Shown here: positions 34,427-47,399 of the stretch, piece after piece
How positions within the stretch are numbered: position 1 is the stretch's first letter
Layout: each line of letters begins with the position of its first letter
Source: Cyprinodon diabolis
Taxonomy: Eukaryota; Chordata; Actinopteri; Cyprinodontiformes; Cyprinodontidae
DNA: 64,000 bases
Direction of reading: 5' to 3'
Assembly: GCA_030533445.1 (NCBI GenBank)
Contig: CM060081.1
Span: 37,061,111-37,125,110 of the forward strand
The notes under the pieces: model-generated
Database searches by the model: none
What the model was told of the DNA's origin: nothing
The model's input: the letters and a program-made list of their open reading frames with translations, nothing else
Translations under genes and position numbers: made by a program

Positions 34427-37400
34427 CTGTAAGGAGAGGGATATAAGGGGAAATGTGAGATCCTGAGGAGATGATGGTGTAACAATAACAGTCGGCTTGG
34501 AGATGCCAGAGATCTCTGATGAGCAAAGCTAATATTGCAGAGGAGTAACTAATCTAATCTAATCTAACAAAGAGGAGAAGATTTGAAATTATCCAGTTAC
34601 TATAGTTAGATAAGCGGGAATAAAAGCTTTGTCCCAACAGCCTCAAAGCCTGATTGAATACATCAACAGACACCAGGAAGTTTTTATGTTAATATAACTT
34701 CTTGAATGCACTGATACATCCAGAAAACAACAGATGTCAGAGCTTCTCCCAGAGCAGAAGTCTTTTTAAGTCACTTGGTATAAAGCTGAAATATTAAAAA
34801 AAATACCCTGGGGGTAGATGAATAACTTAACTACGTACTACTATAGTAATACTATATTCCTCAGCTTATTCTCCCCATACAACACCTCTCTGCTGCTTTG
34901 GCTGCTTAAGATGAACTACTTGTATATAAATTGTGATTAATTTGCTAAGATTTTGAGTAAAATAGTATCTTAAGCTTTAGAGAAAAATCTTCAGTAAAAT
35001 GTTGTTTGGTTAAAAGTTGTTTGCCATTTAAAAAAATATATATATTAGAAAACAAATATGGTCAGATTCTTATGAGAAAATTAAGAGCAGGATTTAGATG
35101 GTTGATACTATAATCTGCAACAACTTATCAGGATATAATCAGCAACTAAAACATATATGGTTAGAAAGCATTAGAGTTTTAAGAAAATAATTAGTCCCAT
35201 TAATTTAAAAATTCTCAATTTGTAAAACAAAAACTATTTGTGCGACAAGACTACGAGGGTCAAAAATGTTCTTAAAGTCTCAAAGCTTTATGTTCATGTT
35301 ACCTAAAAAAACAAACAAAGTTTATCGGCTCTCCAGAGAACTGAAAGAAAATGTTTGAGGATAGAACATGAAGACAAACTGCTTTCAGGAACTCCCACAA
35401 AAATGATACGACATTTGCTTGAACAGAGAGAGGAGTTTAAACAGGCAAGCTTTGAACACAGTCTACACTGAATGTGGAACAAGCCTCAAGAGTCGACTTT
35501 AACTCAGTCTGTCTGCATCTTTCTTCATTTAACTGACTGTAAACAGCTTTGTCTCTCAGACATCTTAAAGATGCAATGGACTCTAATTCTCTGTTTGATA
35601 AACTCTGAAGGCAAAGCACACTTTAGTACCACAAGGAGCTTTCTGTCATTTTATTTATTTAAATCTCCCGTTTATTTAAGTTTATGTCTTACAACATATT
35701 ATTACCTGGTTCATTGCATTGGAAATAATCCCTTGCAATGTCCAATAAAGATGTTATATTTGTATCTTCTGAAAGTAAATCTGTTGTGCTTTCCCTTGCT
35801 ACAGTATACAGCAAGACATAATAAAAGAAAAAAAAAAAACATTATTCATATTGTCTTTATTGTTTATAGTGCTGTGCTTCACAAATGAAATGGGATGCAG
35901 AGGAGAAATTCATTAAGCTATTTATGTGCAGACCAGAGTGTGCATCTTGTTTTGATTATCAAACCACGTGCAACAAAATGATCTGCTCCTTGAAGCATCA
36001 CAGGGGAAAATAACTTTCTGTGCTGAAGAAATTAGTAACATTTAAATGAGTTAAAGTTTTATGCATGTAATTAAAGGAAGGATCCACCTACTTTTTAGAT
36101 CTATTTATCTAAAATCAGAACAAACGTGTTACATGGATGGAAACCAGAATTGATTGGAACAAACTAACCTCTTCAAAGCTGGTGGTAATTTTGATCAACA
36201 AAACCAATAGACAGAAGCAGCCTGCTGTACCACTAGCATTACAAATGAACAAAGAGGTAGAATTGATCCCCTTTAGCAGTGAAGCTGGCCTGGCAATATA
36301 TACAGAAGATCTTCTCAATCTTAGGATGTTGATCTACAAATGCTATCCTATTCATGGCTAATGAAGTCTGATAGCTTTTTATTTTGAGGAGCATTTTTTT
36401 TTCTTATCAGGACCTGGAGTGCTACAGGAAAATATTTTTTGTTCACTTCAGTGCTAACACTAAGTCGGCGAACAACAGTGTTCCTATCAAGTCAGATTTA
36501 GAGGCATGTTTTTCTTTGATTAATAAAAATGTAAACAACAGTGCAGCAAACTGCTTCACCTGTAATGATCAGTTTGATTATTTGTTGGAGAAATTACAAC
36601 CCCAAATGACACAGATGAGTAAATTTACTGTATCTATACTTTGGTAGTTTTTGTTAGATTGTTAGATTCCTTGTTGCCTCAAAAACACACCTCATATTTT
36701 TTACTTTTAGCTGCATTTAACAACACATTTCTATTAAGTGTGTTTTTGTTCATCTCTAAGTTAAATAAAAATCTTCAGAGTAGACCTTGCACAAGCTTGA
36801 TGACAGAATTCCTTAATTTGAGTTCTATATGTTAGAAATAAATGTAACACATATATTTATCCGGCTTTATTAACAATATATGTGGCAATCGGTTGATCAC
36901 TGTGATATTTTGCAGGTGAGGGCACAAACTCGGTAGAGAGATCAGGACTTTGTTTGCACACTTATCTCTCTGTATAACCAAGGCATCTTCCTCTGTTCAT
37001 GTAATCGACTCTCTCTGTTGCTGTCATCATTATGTCTTGGTCAGTGTAATGCCTTCTGTCTGCCTTATTAGTCCTACTCAGCGTGGTGTGATTGCTGCTG
37101 TCATTGGGTTTCCCCTCTCTATCCCTGTGGGCCTCTGATTTGTTCTCTCCGGCTTGTTATCATCACAGGCACATCATTTTCAGTGGCCTTGTCAGTCTGT
37201 CAGCTGTCAGACACTGAGCCATGGGCTAACACTAAGTATTTAACTGTGGGCTCAGGCCACATGTAAAGGGTGCAATGACTGCTGCCTTGAGAAGGAAGCA
37301 TGGAAGCAAAGCTCACAGGTAAGACTAACTGAACCTTGTGAATTGAATTTTTAGTCAGCATCATTTTGTATCAATTATTTTCTTTCTTTTTTTTAAGAAA

Positions 37401-38960
37401 GCACACAAATGAGATCGTCCACTTTGCTTTTTGTTTGTTGATTTTTTGTTTGTGTGCTGATTGCTTCTTGCCTTTCGTCAGCACAGGTATATGTATCAGT
37501 GCAGGCTATAGGGAAGCGCTTCATGGTCGGGCCCTTGGGAGCCATAAGAACGCACCAAAGGCAGCATTCTGCGGCAAGCATGGACTCAGTAAATCATTCC
37601 AAATTGTAGTAAAAAACAAAGAAATTGATCGATCGATCGATTGATTGATTGATCTGTGGTAACAGGTTGTCTTAATCTGATGTGAAGTCTAAAACATGCA
37701 TGGTGGAAGAGGCAACTACCTTTTAACTATAATAATGTTCTCAAGGACTGAAATTGTTAAATTTATAAAAGCGTTTAAGGTGACAGCAAAGGGGCAACTT
37801 GAATGCTTTGTGAGGTGTGATGTGAATCACAGCAACAGGGTGAATGATAATCTACTAAAAATATGATGCCCAAAGGCTGACAATAAGCTGACAGAGAAGA
37901 AAGGGCATGGTGAGCATGTTTTAAAGCCCTATTTTAAAGATTTCACTGTATGAAATCAGTGTATGTCGACTCACCATGTTTTCATAAAAATGTTTTTAGA
38001 CAGACTGAAATGGAAGTTTGGTTGTTTACCATTCTGCTAAAATGTTTCAGTGCTCAAACTTTGTGCAGCCAACCACATCTGGTTTTTACCTAATTATTCT
38101 TCACATTTAAGGGATAAATTCCATAACAACATAAATTAAATTTAAAAGTTAAAACAAAACAGGAATTAATTAAATAGTATGGTCACGATAACCAGCTTAA
38201 TGAATTATTATGATGAGTCTTTTCTGCAGCATACTTAACAGTCTTTGTTATGCCCAGTATGTGTTACTCCACAGTTTTACACAATAGCTCATGTATGGTA
38301 AAATCAGTAGAAAATGTATAATGTTTTATAACTCAGAAAAGGTTTTCCTTTACTTAGAATTGCAAAGCTTCCAGATAGTTTAGAACTGGACGTGTTTGAT
38401 GAAAGGTTTCCAGCAGATCTTGTAGTGAATAATCACACCTAACAATTAGATTTCATTTACTTGTCCCAAAACATAAACAATATACACTTTGTTGGCATAT
38501 TTGATCATTTATCAGATCATACTGTTTTGACATAACCTCAATGCCAACTAATCAATTGCTAATGGAAGATATTGAGCCATTGTAACCCAGTTTCAAACAA
38601 AACGGAAATGTGTATTTGTGTAATAATTTGCTGCAAATATTTTATTTATGTTGTGCAAATTGTTGATACTGTGTGGGTAAACACGAGTATAGGCTGTCTG
38701 CATGTATAAAGGCTACAAATTTATTTAAAACAGCTATCTCCTTTGTTTCCTGCTTTGTGTGTTTGCAACTATTCATACACGTTTTGGAGAAACGAGACTT
38801 TCGCTCAAAAAAGTCAACCTTACTGGAGGGATCCCTGGTGGCGTGGATTTTTCTTTGGTCCTAAAAAACATGAAATACCAGAAGAAAAAAAACCTGTCGA
38901 AACATGTTAAATCTCTCAGTTTTCCTGCCTCATTTTGTCAACACTTAGAAAGCTAACAAT
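34427..38960. other. dock3 intron 1, proximal part
   Basis: AT-rich intron sequence; several ORFs of 60-140 codons lack domains. 37080-37290 is less AT-rich (GGCTCAGGCCACATGTAAAG) and could be conserved noncoding DNA. A short GATC/GATT run lies at 37623-37653. No repeat termini recognised. Confidence 0.35.
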
Positions 38961-38989
38961 AAGCTATTTGGAAGGCAGTCCTCAAGGTG

Positions 38990-39595
38990 GGATTAGTCAG
39001 AGGCAACTGGGGAGACAGTGTAGAAATAGAGGAAAGCGACAGAGAGATCTCACCCAGAGGAGGGAGGTAGTTTGGTTTAGGTTAAGTAAGAGGGTAGAAG
39101 ATGTTCTTTAAGGAGCTGGGTCATCATCTATTTCCTAAAGACTTACAGGGATGTCCTGGTTCTGGTTCCACTGATTAAGTCATTCCACCAGCAAGGAGCA
39201 ATAGAAAAGAGTCTTAATTTATTGTGAGTAGTTTAGGCATCGCTAGCCAACAATGCCCTGAAGACTAACTGAAGCCCATAGCCTTTGTAAAAACATTGCT
39301 GTAAATGAAAACCATTTCATTAAACATATTAAAGGCTAAGAACAGAAACTTGAAACTTGATGTAGCCCACTAATGATAGCCAGTGGAGCTTGACCAGAGG
39401 AATTAAATTAGTATTTTTAGAATGATGAAGACCACTGCCGTACGGACAATCTGCAGATGTTTCAAAGTACAGGCTAAAATACCAGTGAGGAGTAGCAGTA
39501 GACAGAGTGGGAGGCAAACAGGAGCTGGATTGATTATTGTGTAAAGTATGGCGCAACATTTTGGAGCAACTAGAACTGGCATTGCTAATAATGAC
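38990..39595 (-). mobile_element. LINE ORF2 C-terminal fragment
   Basis: Minus-strand frame 39559-39329 contains LKPLQ-like and LVKLHWLSLVGYIKFQVSVL, a decayed version of the L-HWLP---RI-FK motif near the end of non-LTR ORF2. Above and below, GGTTCTGGTTCCACTGATTA and AGTCATTCCACCAGCAAGGA match a fish LINE pattern. Heavily mutated. Confidence 0.55.
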
Positions 39596-39731
39596 TAAAA
39601 TGAAACCAAGTGATATTGTAAATGAGTCTTAAATGTAAATGAATCTTATTTGTCAGCTTCAATTAAATTAGTAATCATTAAACCAAGTTTAATCATGACT
39701 TCTTCCTCTACTTTTTGGTCTCTAAAATACT

Positions 39732-39760
39732 GTAATCAAGGTATAGAGGACCTTGATTAC
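39732..39760. repeat. Perfect 11-bp inverted repeat
   Basis: GTAATCAAGGT and ACCTTGATTAC around a 7-nt loop (ATAGAGG). Confidence 0.9.
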
Positions 39761-39819
39761 GACCTTGCCGTGTCGATCATCTAAATAAGTGGTCCTCCTA
39801 ATTGTCAATCATTCTGGTG

Positions 39820-40200
39820 ATATGTTTACGTAATGCCGTCCTACGTGCTCATCCCGTCAGCCATCTTTTTCTGCCCGTGTGCACTTTCAGGCGTATATCT
39901 GTGGTGAGCTACGGTTTCAGACAGTCATTGAAGCTCACCTTTCTCACCGCGGTTCTTTGAAAATGGCCGAGGGTCTTAAGAGAATAAATGTCTACGAAAT
40001 GTATGAGAAGAAAAGAAATGCCCCAGAAGAAGCAGATATATTCCGGAATGTTTTGCACGGAGCGGTGTCACGGCGGCCTGCTGTCGCTACCCAACAGTGG
40101 CGACTAATGACAAAGATAGTGTTTAATAGGCGTTCCCTTTCAGGAACAGCTACAGGGTTGCGCATTTCGTTTTTTTTTTAAGTGGAGAGGCCGGGTCTTG
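39820..40200 (+). other. CpG-rich patch with a short ORF
   Basis: Contains many CpG sites (TTCTCACCGCGG, GGAGCGGTGTCACGGCGG) in an otherwise CpG-poor intron. The ATG at 39963 has a good context (GAAAATGG) and opens 72 codons starting MAEGLKRINVYEMYEKKRNA, ending at 40181 in a T-run. No family recognised. It could be the 5' end of a retroelement or transposon, a small promoter-like island, or a short first exon. Confidence 0.35.
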
Positions 40201-40209
40201 GCAGTCGTG

Positions 40210-43200
40210 ACCAAGGACATCAATACCAACACACAACAAAGTAAACAGCATGTATCTAAATATATCTTATTAGTAAAAAAGAGGTACTCATCACTCAGAT
40301 GGGAAGCATTGTCTAAAATACAAATGATATTGCTCAGTTCCAACAAATAATGACTAAAAGATCCTCATATATTTCATCTAATTTCATCTAATTCATCTGA
40401 AAACAAAAGCAAATCATTTCATTTAATTGCTTATGAAACCTTAAGGAGGAGGAAGTTTTATCTTTCACTTTTTGCTCACTTTTACATACATTTAGAAACA
40501 ACAGAACATTGGCTTTTATGTCTTTAAACAAAAAAGGCCTTCGGCTAACAATGTAAACCTCTTCATATGTAGTATAGCACTTATTCTAAATGTTTTATTT
40601 ATAGCTATAGTTTAGATGTGAGAATATTATTTTCTTAAACTATTGAAGTTCTTACTATTTATCATGCTAAATTTTATTAGCTTTTTCTAAACGTGCTTAA
40701 GACACTGAGTATTATCAGTAAAATCTTTCTGTGAATCAGCATTTAGTGCTCTGCCTAACATCACACAACTCACGTCTTTCCTGAAGATCAAAGTCTGAAA
40801 AAGTGATTTTAAGATTACATATAAAGGAAAAAGCCAAAGAAACTGCTGACATAATTCCCTACAGAGGTAGCTGAACACCGTTTCTCTTCCCTTTAAGCCA
40901 TTCAATCATAAAGGGATTTTTTTTCAACTACTACTATTAGAGCAAGAAAAGAAAGATCAAAAAAGTCAATTTGAACAATGTTTCATTATTTTAACCTTCA
41001 CACTTTTTACTATATCCACATAACACCAAACACATTCAAAAATGTTTTATTATTGGTTTTATTAAGTGAAAAATAAGGAAAACAGAATTTCAACAAAAAT
41101 AGGATCAATAAGATTTGATCCATTTTCCTGAAATTTTCTATATCCAAACATTTACTGCTAAAGGTTAGAAGAAGCTAATATAATATAACAGAATAGAATA
41201 GAAATATGATTGATCAGACTGCAGTGGGGAGATTGAAGTCTGTCACTGCCAAGACAAATAAAGCATCCAGGTAAACCAAAAAATGAGAGAAAAAAATGAG
41301 AATAGACTTGACAGCAAAAAAAAACACATCTTGCAAAAGACACAGTGTGCAGTTATTAGGAATGGTACACTAACATCAAATAAAAAATGAAAAATGTTCT
41401 AAATAAAAAGGCAGTAACTGCCCATTTTAGAAATAGGAACTTTGCAAATAGCATGGTGGATGTAAAAACATTTATGGCGTAGGTAAAAATTGAGAATAAC
41501 ACCACTGATGTAGGAACTTAACTTGAAATATGACCAGAAAACTAAAGAGCATTTTAAAGTTAATGTCTTCAGAGAAAAGGTAGAGAAGGGGGGATAAACA
41601 ACAGCTCTGGAAGACCTGCACTTGAATGTCTTTTCATTGCAGATCAGAAGCCCTTTATCTAAGGAGCAGGGAGTACTGCCTCTGAAAGATCTTATGACTT
41701 TTAAATAAAGGCATGAAAATATGACATAATTTATGAAAAGTTTCCTTTTTAAGTAAACCGAGTCTAACATGCATCATTTTACTGGTTTTATGCTTGTGTA
41801 TAATGCATTTCATCTGCTTCATGCTGCAATAAGCAGATGCATGCGAAACATATTGCGTGCAGAGTTAACCCTGTTTTACAACCATAAGAACATGAAAAAG
41901 GATAAACAGAAGTGCAAAGCATAAAAGAGAGCTTCTGTTAACCAAAGAGGGGAATATGTGCATGCATTTATTTCTTTCTGTATATATGAGTGCAACCTCT
42001 CTTTTAAGCTGAATTAAAATATGAAAAAAAAATGTATATATGTAAACAGGTTTGTTAATCTCAGGGTTTTATATGCAGAAGCTCTAAGTGCACTGAAGAG
42101 TAATTGGCCCTTTTCTTAACAAATTCATAGAGTTTATCTCACTGAAGGCTTTCCTACCTCTTTTTTCATCAACTTCAGTTCATATCTTTTTGACCAATGT
42201 GGCATTTAAACACAGCAAGAAACTTTAGAACAATACTAAGTGGAACACTGTTTTTTATCGCTTCAATTCAACCTATCTTCCTGCACTTGAAAAATAATGT
42301 TTAACAATAAGGTAAACATTGTATAGACCAGATTAATGTATCTGCTGTATTGGTGTTTGAACCAAGGGAAGTCCAGTGAACATGAGTCAGGATAATGAAA
42401 ACTTAATTTTACAGATAAAACTTAAGGCTAAGCAGCACCTGGCAAGAGCAAGAAATGGCTAAACAACATTGATCAACCGAAGGGACAGAAGGACTAATCA
42501 GTTTAACAGCTAAGCATCAGGATCACCTTAAAAAGCTGAATTAAATAGCTGAAAAAAATGAGAATCTGAAACAGAACTGAATATACAAGGACCTGAAAAA
42601 AATCCTGAAAATACTTCTGAATCGAAGCCAAAACTTAAAATTAAGATCTTCAACCAAAAAGGTAAATATGAAACAACAAATAATATCTAAATAAAATGGT
42701 TAACCAAGCCACAAAAAAGCTAAATCTATCCATTTTTCCAAAAAAAGACTATTTTCTACCAATGTTTTAAAGCTGTGAGAAATAGACTTTTTTTTATGAA
42801 ACTGACAGCAGGCTCTTTACCTAAGCAGCAATCCACAAAATTTCCAAATAGAAACTATAGAAAGAGAAAAAATCCTAAAATGTATAATAACCCCTTAATT
42901 TATATTTATTAGTCTGGGAAAACAGGGAAACACAACTTAAACATGTACTTCTCACAAACACTTTGACATTTTTAACTAGTTTTGGTGACACTGAATAAGC
43001 AACCAAAGCCAAAAACATGTTTTCCTTTTGTTAAAGAATAAAAAATAAAAAAAATAAAAATCCCTAAGCAAAGGCAGCACAGCACAGTGTATGGTTTGAA
43101 AAATAAATATGTAACTTAATACAGATTTCAAGCTTATATATATAACAGCTTTAAATAAGGGGTATTGCTTTGGCCTTTTAATCAGAGGAAACTTACATGT

Positions 43201-43630
43201 GCAGGTTTGGTAAAAACAGATTAAGGAGAGCTGCAGCAGAAGAGCGTATCCCATCAATTAACTAATTTCCACACATTAGTTAGCACACACATTAGTAGAG
43301 GTTGTGTTCATGAAAGTATGCGTGACATTGGGTATGTGTTTTATTGTTCCCTGTAATAAAAAGAAAATATCTTAATTAAGACTTCCAGCCTTTCATCCTA
43401 TCTTCACTCATAAGGCCCCCAGGCGAATGCTAGCAAAGCATGCTTAGCACTCCAGCAGCTGGACTGCATAAGTGTCTGAGACTACTTAATTTGCCCTCTA
43501 GTTGCAGCTGCTGCTCCACATCTGCTGGATGCAAATCTCATACTTTAAAAAGGTGGAAAAAAAGACAAAAGCAAAAAAGTAAAACAAAAAAAATGGGGGT
43601 GTATATGAAACAGCTTTCTTTTCAACTGCT
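40210..43630. other. AT-rich intronic sequence
   Basis: No repeat termini, exon or domain found. ORFs at 41399-41770 and 42976-43257 look like chance. Confidence 0.35.
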
Positions 43631-43636
43631 TATATA

Positions 43637-44857
43637 CACTCACCGGCCACTTTATTAGGTACACCATGCTAGTAACGGGTTGGACCCCCTTTTGCCTTCA
43701 GAACTGCCTCAATTCTTCGTGGCATAGAATCAACAAGGTGCTGGAAGCATTCCTCAGGGAGTTTGGTCCATATTGACATGATGGCATCACACAGTTGCCG
43801 CAGATTTGTCGGCTGCACATCCATGATGCGAATCTCCCGTTCCGCCACATCCCAAAGATGCTCTATTGGATTGAGATCTGGTGACTGTGGAGGCCATTTG
43901 AGTACAGTGAACTCATTGTCATGTTCAAGAAACCAGTCTGAGATGATTCCAGCTTTATGACATGGCGCATTATCCTGCTGAAAGTAGCCATCAGAAGTTG
44001 GGTACATTGTGGTCATAAAGGGATGGACATGGTCAGCAACAATACTCAGGTAGGCTGTGGCGTTGCAACGATGCTCAATTGGTACCAAGGGGCCCAAAGA
44101 GTGGCAAGAAAATATTCCCCACACCATGACACCACCACCACCAGCCTGAACCGTTGATACAAGGCAGGATGGATCCATGCTTTCATGTTGTAGACGGCAA
44201 ATTCTGACCCTACCATCCGAATGTCGCAGCAGAAATCGAGACTCATCAGACCAGGCAACGTTTTTCCAATCTTCTATTGTCCAATTTCGATGAGCTTGTG
44301 CAAATTGTAGCCTCAGTTTCCTGTTCTTAGCTGAAAGGAGCGGCACCCGGTGTGGTCTTCTGCTGCTGTAGCCCATCTGCCTCAAAGTTCGACGTACTGT
44401 GCGTTCAGAGATGCTCTTCTGCCCACCTTGGTTGTAACGGGTGGTTATTTGAGTCACTGTTGCCCTTCTATCAGCTCGAACCAGTCTGGCCATTCTCCTC
44501 TGACCTCTGGCATCAACAAGGCATTTCCGCCCACAGAACTGCCGCTCACTGGATGTTTTTTCTTTTTCGGACCATTCTCTGTAAACCCTAGAGATGGTTG
44601 TGCGTGAAAATCCCAGTAGATCAGCAGTTTCTGTAATACTCAGACCAGCCCTTCTGGCACCAACAATCATGCCACGTTCAAAGTCACTCAAATTACCTTT
44701 CTTCCCCATACTGATGCTCGGTTTGAACTGCAGGAGATACTCTTGACCATGTCTACATGCCTAAATGCACTGAGTTGCCGCCATGTGATTGGCTGCTTAG
44801 AAATTAAGTGTTAACGAGCAGTTGGACAGGTGTACCTAATAAAGTGGCCGGTGAGTG
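43637..44857 (-). mobile_element. DD36E Tc1/mariner transposon, copy 2 (intact)
   Basis: 1,221 bp between TA duplications (43635-43636 and 44858-44859). Perfect 29-bp terminal inverted repeats begin CACTCACCGGCCACTTTATT and end AGGTACACC. One uninterrupted transposase gene fills most of it. The size (about 1.2 kb), 346-residue protein, short inverted repeats and DD36E spacing match what I recall of the Incomer (IC) branch of Tc1/mariner. All parts needed for autonomous transposition appear to be present; activity is an inference. Confidence 0.95.
43669..44709 (-). CDS. Tc1/mariner DD36E transposase, intact
   Basis: 346 residues, ATG at 44709. It would cut the element out and reinsert it at TA sites. 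Residues ~1-120 form a bipartite helix-turn-helix DNA-binding region ([20 protein letters not shown] at 27-46, [20 protein letters not shown] at 100-119). A basic stretch RRPHR follows. The catalytic triad is D155 (AWSDESRF), D246 (FQQDNAPCH) and E283 ([12 protein letters not shown]). There are 36 residues between D246 and E283, against 34 in classical Tc1. The glycine-rich box [12 protein letters not shown] (189-200) is present. Length is normal for the family. No stop, frameshift or missing catalytic residue is seen. Opposite-strand ORFs here are shadows. Confidence 0.95.
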   Translation of the reverse strand: MGKKGNLSDFERGMIVGARRAGLSITETADLLGFSRTTISRVYREWSEKEKTSSERQFCGRKCLVDARGQRRMARLVRADRRATVTQITTRYNQGGQKSISERTVRRTLRQMGYSSRRPHRVPLLSAKNRKLRLQFAQAHRNWTIEDWKNVAWSDESRFLLRHSDGRVRICRLQHESMDPSCLVSTVQAGGGGVMVWGIFSCHSLGPLVPIEHRCNATAYLSIVADHVHPFMTTMYPTSDGYFQQDNAPCHKAGIISDWFLEHDNEFTVLKWPPQSPDLNPIEHLWDVAEREIRIMDVQPTNLRQLCDAIMSIWTKLPEECFQHLVDSMPRRIEAVLKAKGGPTRY

Positions 44858-44859
44858 TA

Positions 44860-46885
44860 CGTGCATTTATATTTTCTCTAAGATAGAGATATGTTATCAA
44901 AAACAACATGGGATGCACTATATAAGAGAAAATGCTTAACAAAGTGACAAACTGAAAATATGATTAAAGAAAAAACAGATTTAAGTGTTCCTTAGCATCA
45001 GCAGTTACAGAACTAGGCCAACTCCACAGACTGGCATTAGTGACTGCGACAGCACAGACAACACACACCAACCCACATACAGCTGAGATCAACTGTATGG
45101 CACAGATGGGACACAGATCTCAGTATGTCATGATGAGTCTGACGATCTGCTCTCTGCTTTTAAAAGGGCTAAATGGTAAAAGAAAGACGTCTGCATCAGC
45201 AACAGTTTGGCTGGTTCTCAAAGAGGAAGTCACAGAAGACAATCACAGTAAAGTTCAGCTGAGATACTGCAGCAAATGGATAGTCAACAAAGAGCAAGAA
45301 GGAAAAGAAATCAAGTGGCTGCCATCCCAGATCATTTAGAAATTGTGCTTTTTATATGAAGAGCTAAGCCTCCAATCTGAAATTCTCTTTTACCTAAAAA
45401 AGTAAGGCGCCTTCTATTTATGTTATATAACTAACTTTATACTTTAGGTATCTTTGTACATATCAACAGAAACAGGGACAATGACAAGTTTGGATAATAC
45501 AGCAGAGAAGATGACAGATTATCTCAATCTGTTTCAGTGCCATTTTGTTCGCAGGGGAATCACCTAACCTTTCAACCCTTTCATCATGTGTTCACAGCTT
45601 TCTTTTTTTTTCTTAGCTGCTGCAGAGCTCTGTGAGGTCAGGGCTTATGCAACCACATGCCAGCATTATTTTACAATGATGCAACATGTGTATTTATACA
45701 TAGAATGCTGAATGTTGCAGGCAGAGTTTGAGTTCAGGGTGCTACACACTGACCTGCTCCCAAAGTGACATCACTGCAATAATAATGAACTATTACAGCA
45801 ACAGGCACTGCAGTTTTTGGTCACTTCAGGGTGATTTGGGAATAAAACAACAAATTAAAGGCAGACTGGAAAACCCATGTTTGCAATATTCCTGCTCTTT
45901 TTTCTCAAGAAGTTAATTATTGGCATTAAAAGCTGTCCTGCATCTTTGATATATATGTTGTTTCCATTTATTCAGTAACTTACACAAAAGACTCTTCTGT
46001 CAGATGAAGAACAAATGTTTGAACTACCGAAGATAAGGACAACATTTTTAAGAGAAACTATTTAATCATTTATTAATGTCCATATAACCCTAGAAAATGA
46101 TGGAGAATTATAGAAATGCAAAAATGGGAGGAAATATATTTCTCTCCAATTTGTTTAGGTATTTATATTGATCAAGATGGATCAGACTGTCATAACCACA
46201 CAGTCATAGGCAGTCCTAGACAGTATCTCTGAACTGGACTTGAGTGTGGTTAGGGGATTCAGTTTACTCAGTGGAACTTCTGCCTAGGCTTCATAATACA
46301 ATTTCCTATAACAATATACCATGCTATAAAGGTGTTACACTATAAGCTTCAGTCATATTGTGACAGGATTACTGTTTTTATATGCAGCTCATGGAGTTGT
46401 CAGATAATAACTACTGCCCTAATTTCTTGTATTATGGTTTCTTTTTTTTCCGGGGGGGTTCTGTGGTCCAACCTTGTTAAATGTGGTGTAGAACCACCAC
46501 TAGACACAGTTTTGATTCCCTTTCTATATCTTTTTATTTCTGTGAGAATAACTATGGAAAACATACTGAACCACACTGAGGTTGGTTGAATAGAGCCTTT
46601 TTTTAGGCTCTAGGCAAATAGGAAATGGGGTAGGTATGCAGAAACATAAAAAGTAAAAATGTACAAGAAAAAAACATTAAGCACCCTTAGATGTACATTA
46701 TAATATTTTAAACACACTTTTAAAAAATTTGGAAGAGAAACTCATAAAAAAAATAATAATAAAACGATGTGGAACTGTAATATGTAATGTTTACACAAAG
46801 TGCAGCTTGTATAGGGCAGTCTATGAAATGGGCTGCTGGTCTATGTACTGTAATTGCCAGCAGGGGTGTCCATGTTTGTATTGTT
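44860..46885. other. AT-rich intronic sequence
   Basis: No repeat or exon recognised. The ORF at 45040-45339 has no domain. Confidence 0.35.
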
Positions 46886-46889
46886 TTCA

Positions 46890-47398
46890 CAGGTCTGCGT
46901 AAAAAGAGGATTAGACAGCTGCAGCTGATCCAGAATGCTGCTGCCCGTGTCCTCACTAAGACTAAGAAAGTAGAGCACATCACCCCAGTTCTAAAGTCCT
47001 TACACTGGCTCCCTGTATCTCAGAGAATAGACTTTAAAATACTTCTGTTAGTCTATAAATCTCTGAACGGCTTAGCCCCTAACTACATCACAGACTTGCT
47101 ATCAGTGTATAAACCCTCAAGACCACTCAGGTCTTCTGGCTCCAGCCTGCTCTGCATACCTAGAACCAGAACTAAACATGGAGAAGCAGCATTTAGTTCC
47201 TGTGCTCCACTTATCCGGAACACACTTACAGAAAGTGAGTTCCTGAAACATCATTAGTTCAACTTTTTTATTTCCTTTAGTCCAACTGTTTTTAATGATC
47301 TTTTTTCTTTCTGCAGTTTTATTTTCCTATATTTTAATCACGTAAAGCACTTTGCATTGTCTTTGTGCTGAATTGTATGTGATCCTATTCTATGTGTC
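46890..47398 (+). mobile_element. LINE ORF2 C-terminus and 3' UTR
   Basis: Open plus frame: RKKRIRQLQLIQNAAARVLT, then HITPVLKSLHWLPVSQRIDF and KILLLVYKSLNGLAPNYITD, then SVYKPSRPLRSSGSSLLCIP and TRTKHGEAAFSSCAPLIRNT, stop at 47257. This is the conserved end of a fish L2/CR1-group ORF2 with few lesions. The 3' UTR ends near GTAAAGCACTTTGCATTGTC. It is 5'-truncated before the RT core. It resembles the copy at 60650-61960. Confidence 0.8.
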
Positions 47399-47399
47399 A

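Noticed and set aside
43763..44607. Plus-strand ORFs inside the intact transposon (and equivalents at 29001-29845)
   Set aside because: Opposite-strand shadows of the transposase gene, repeated in both copies.
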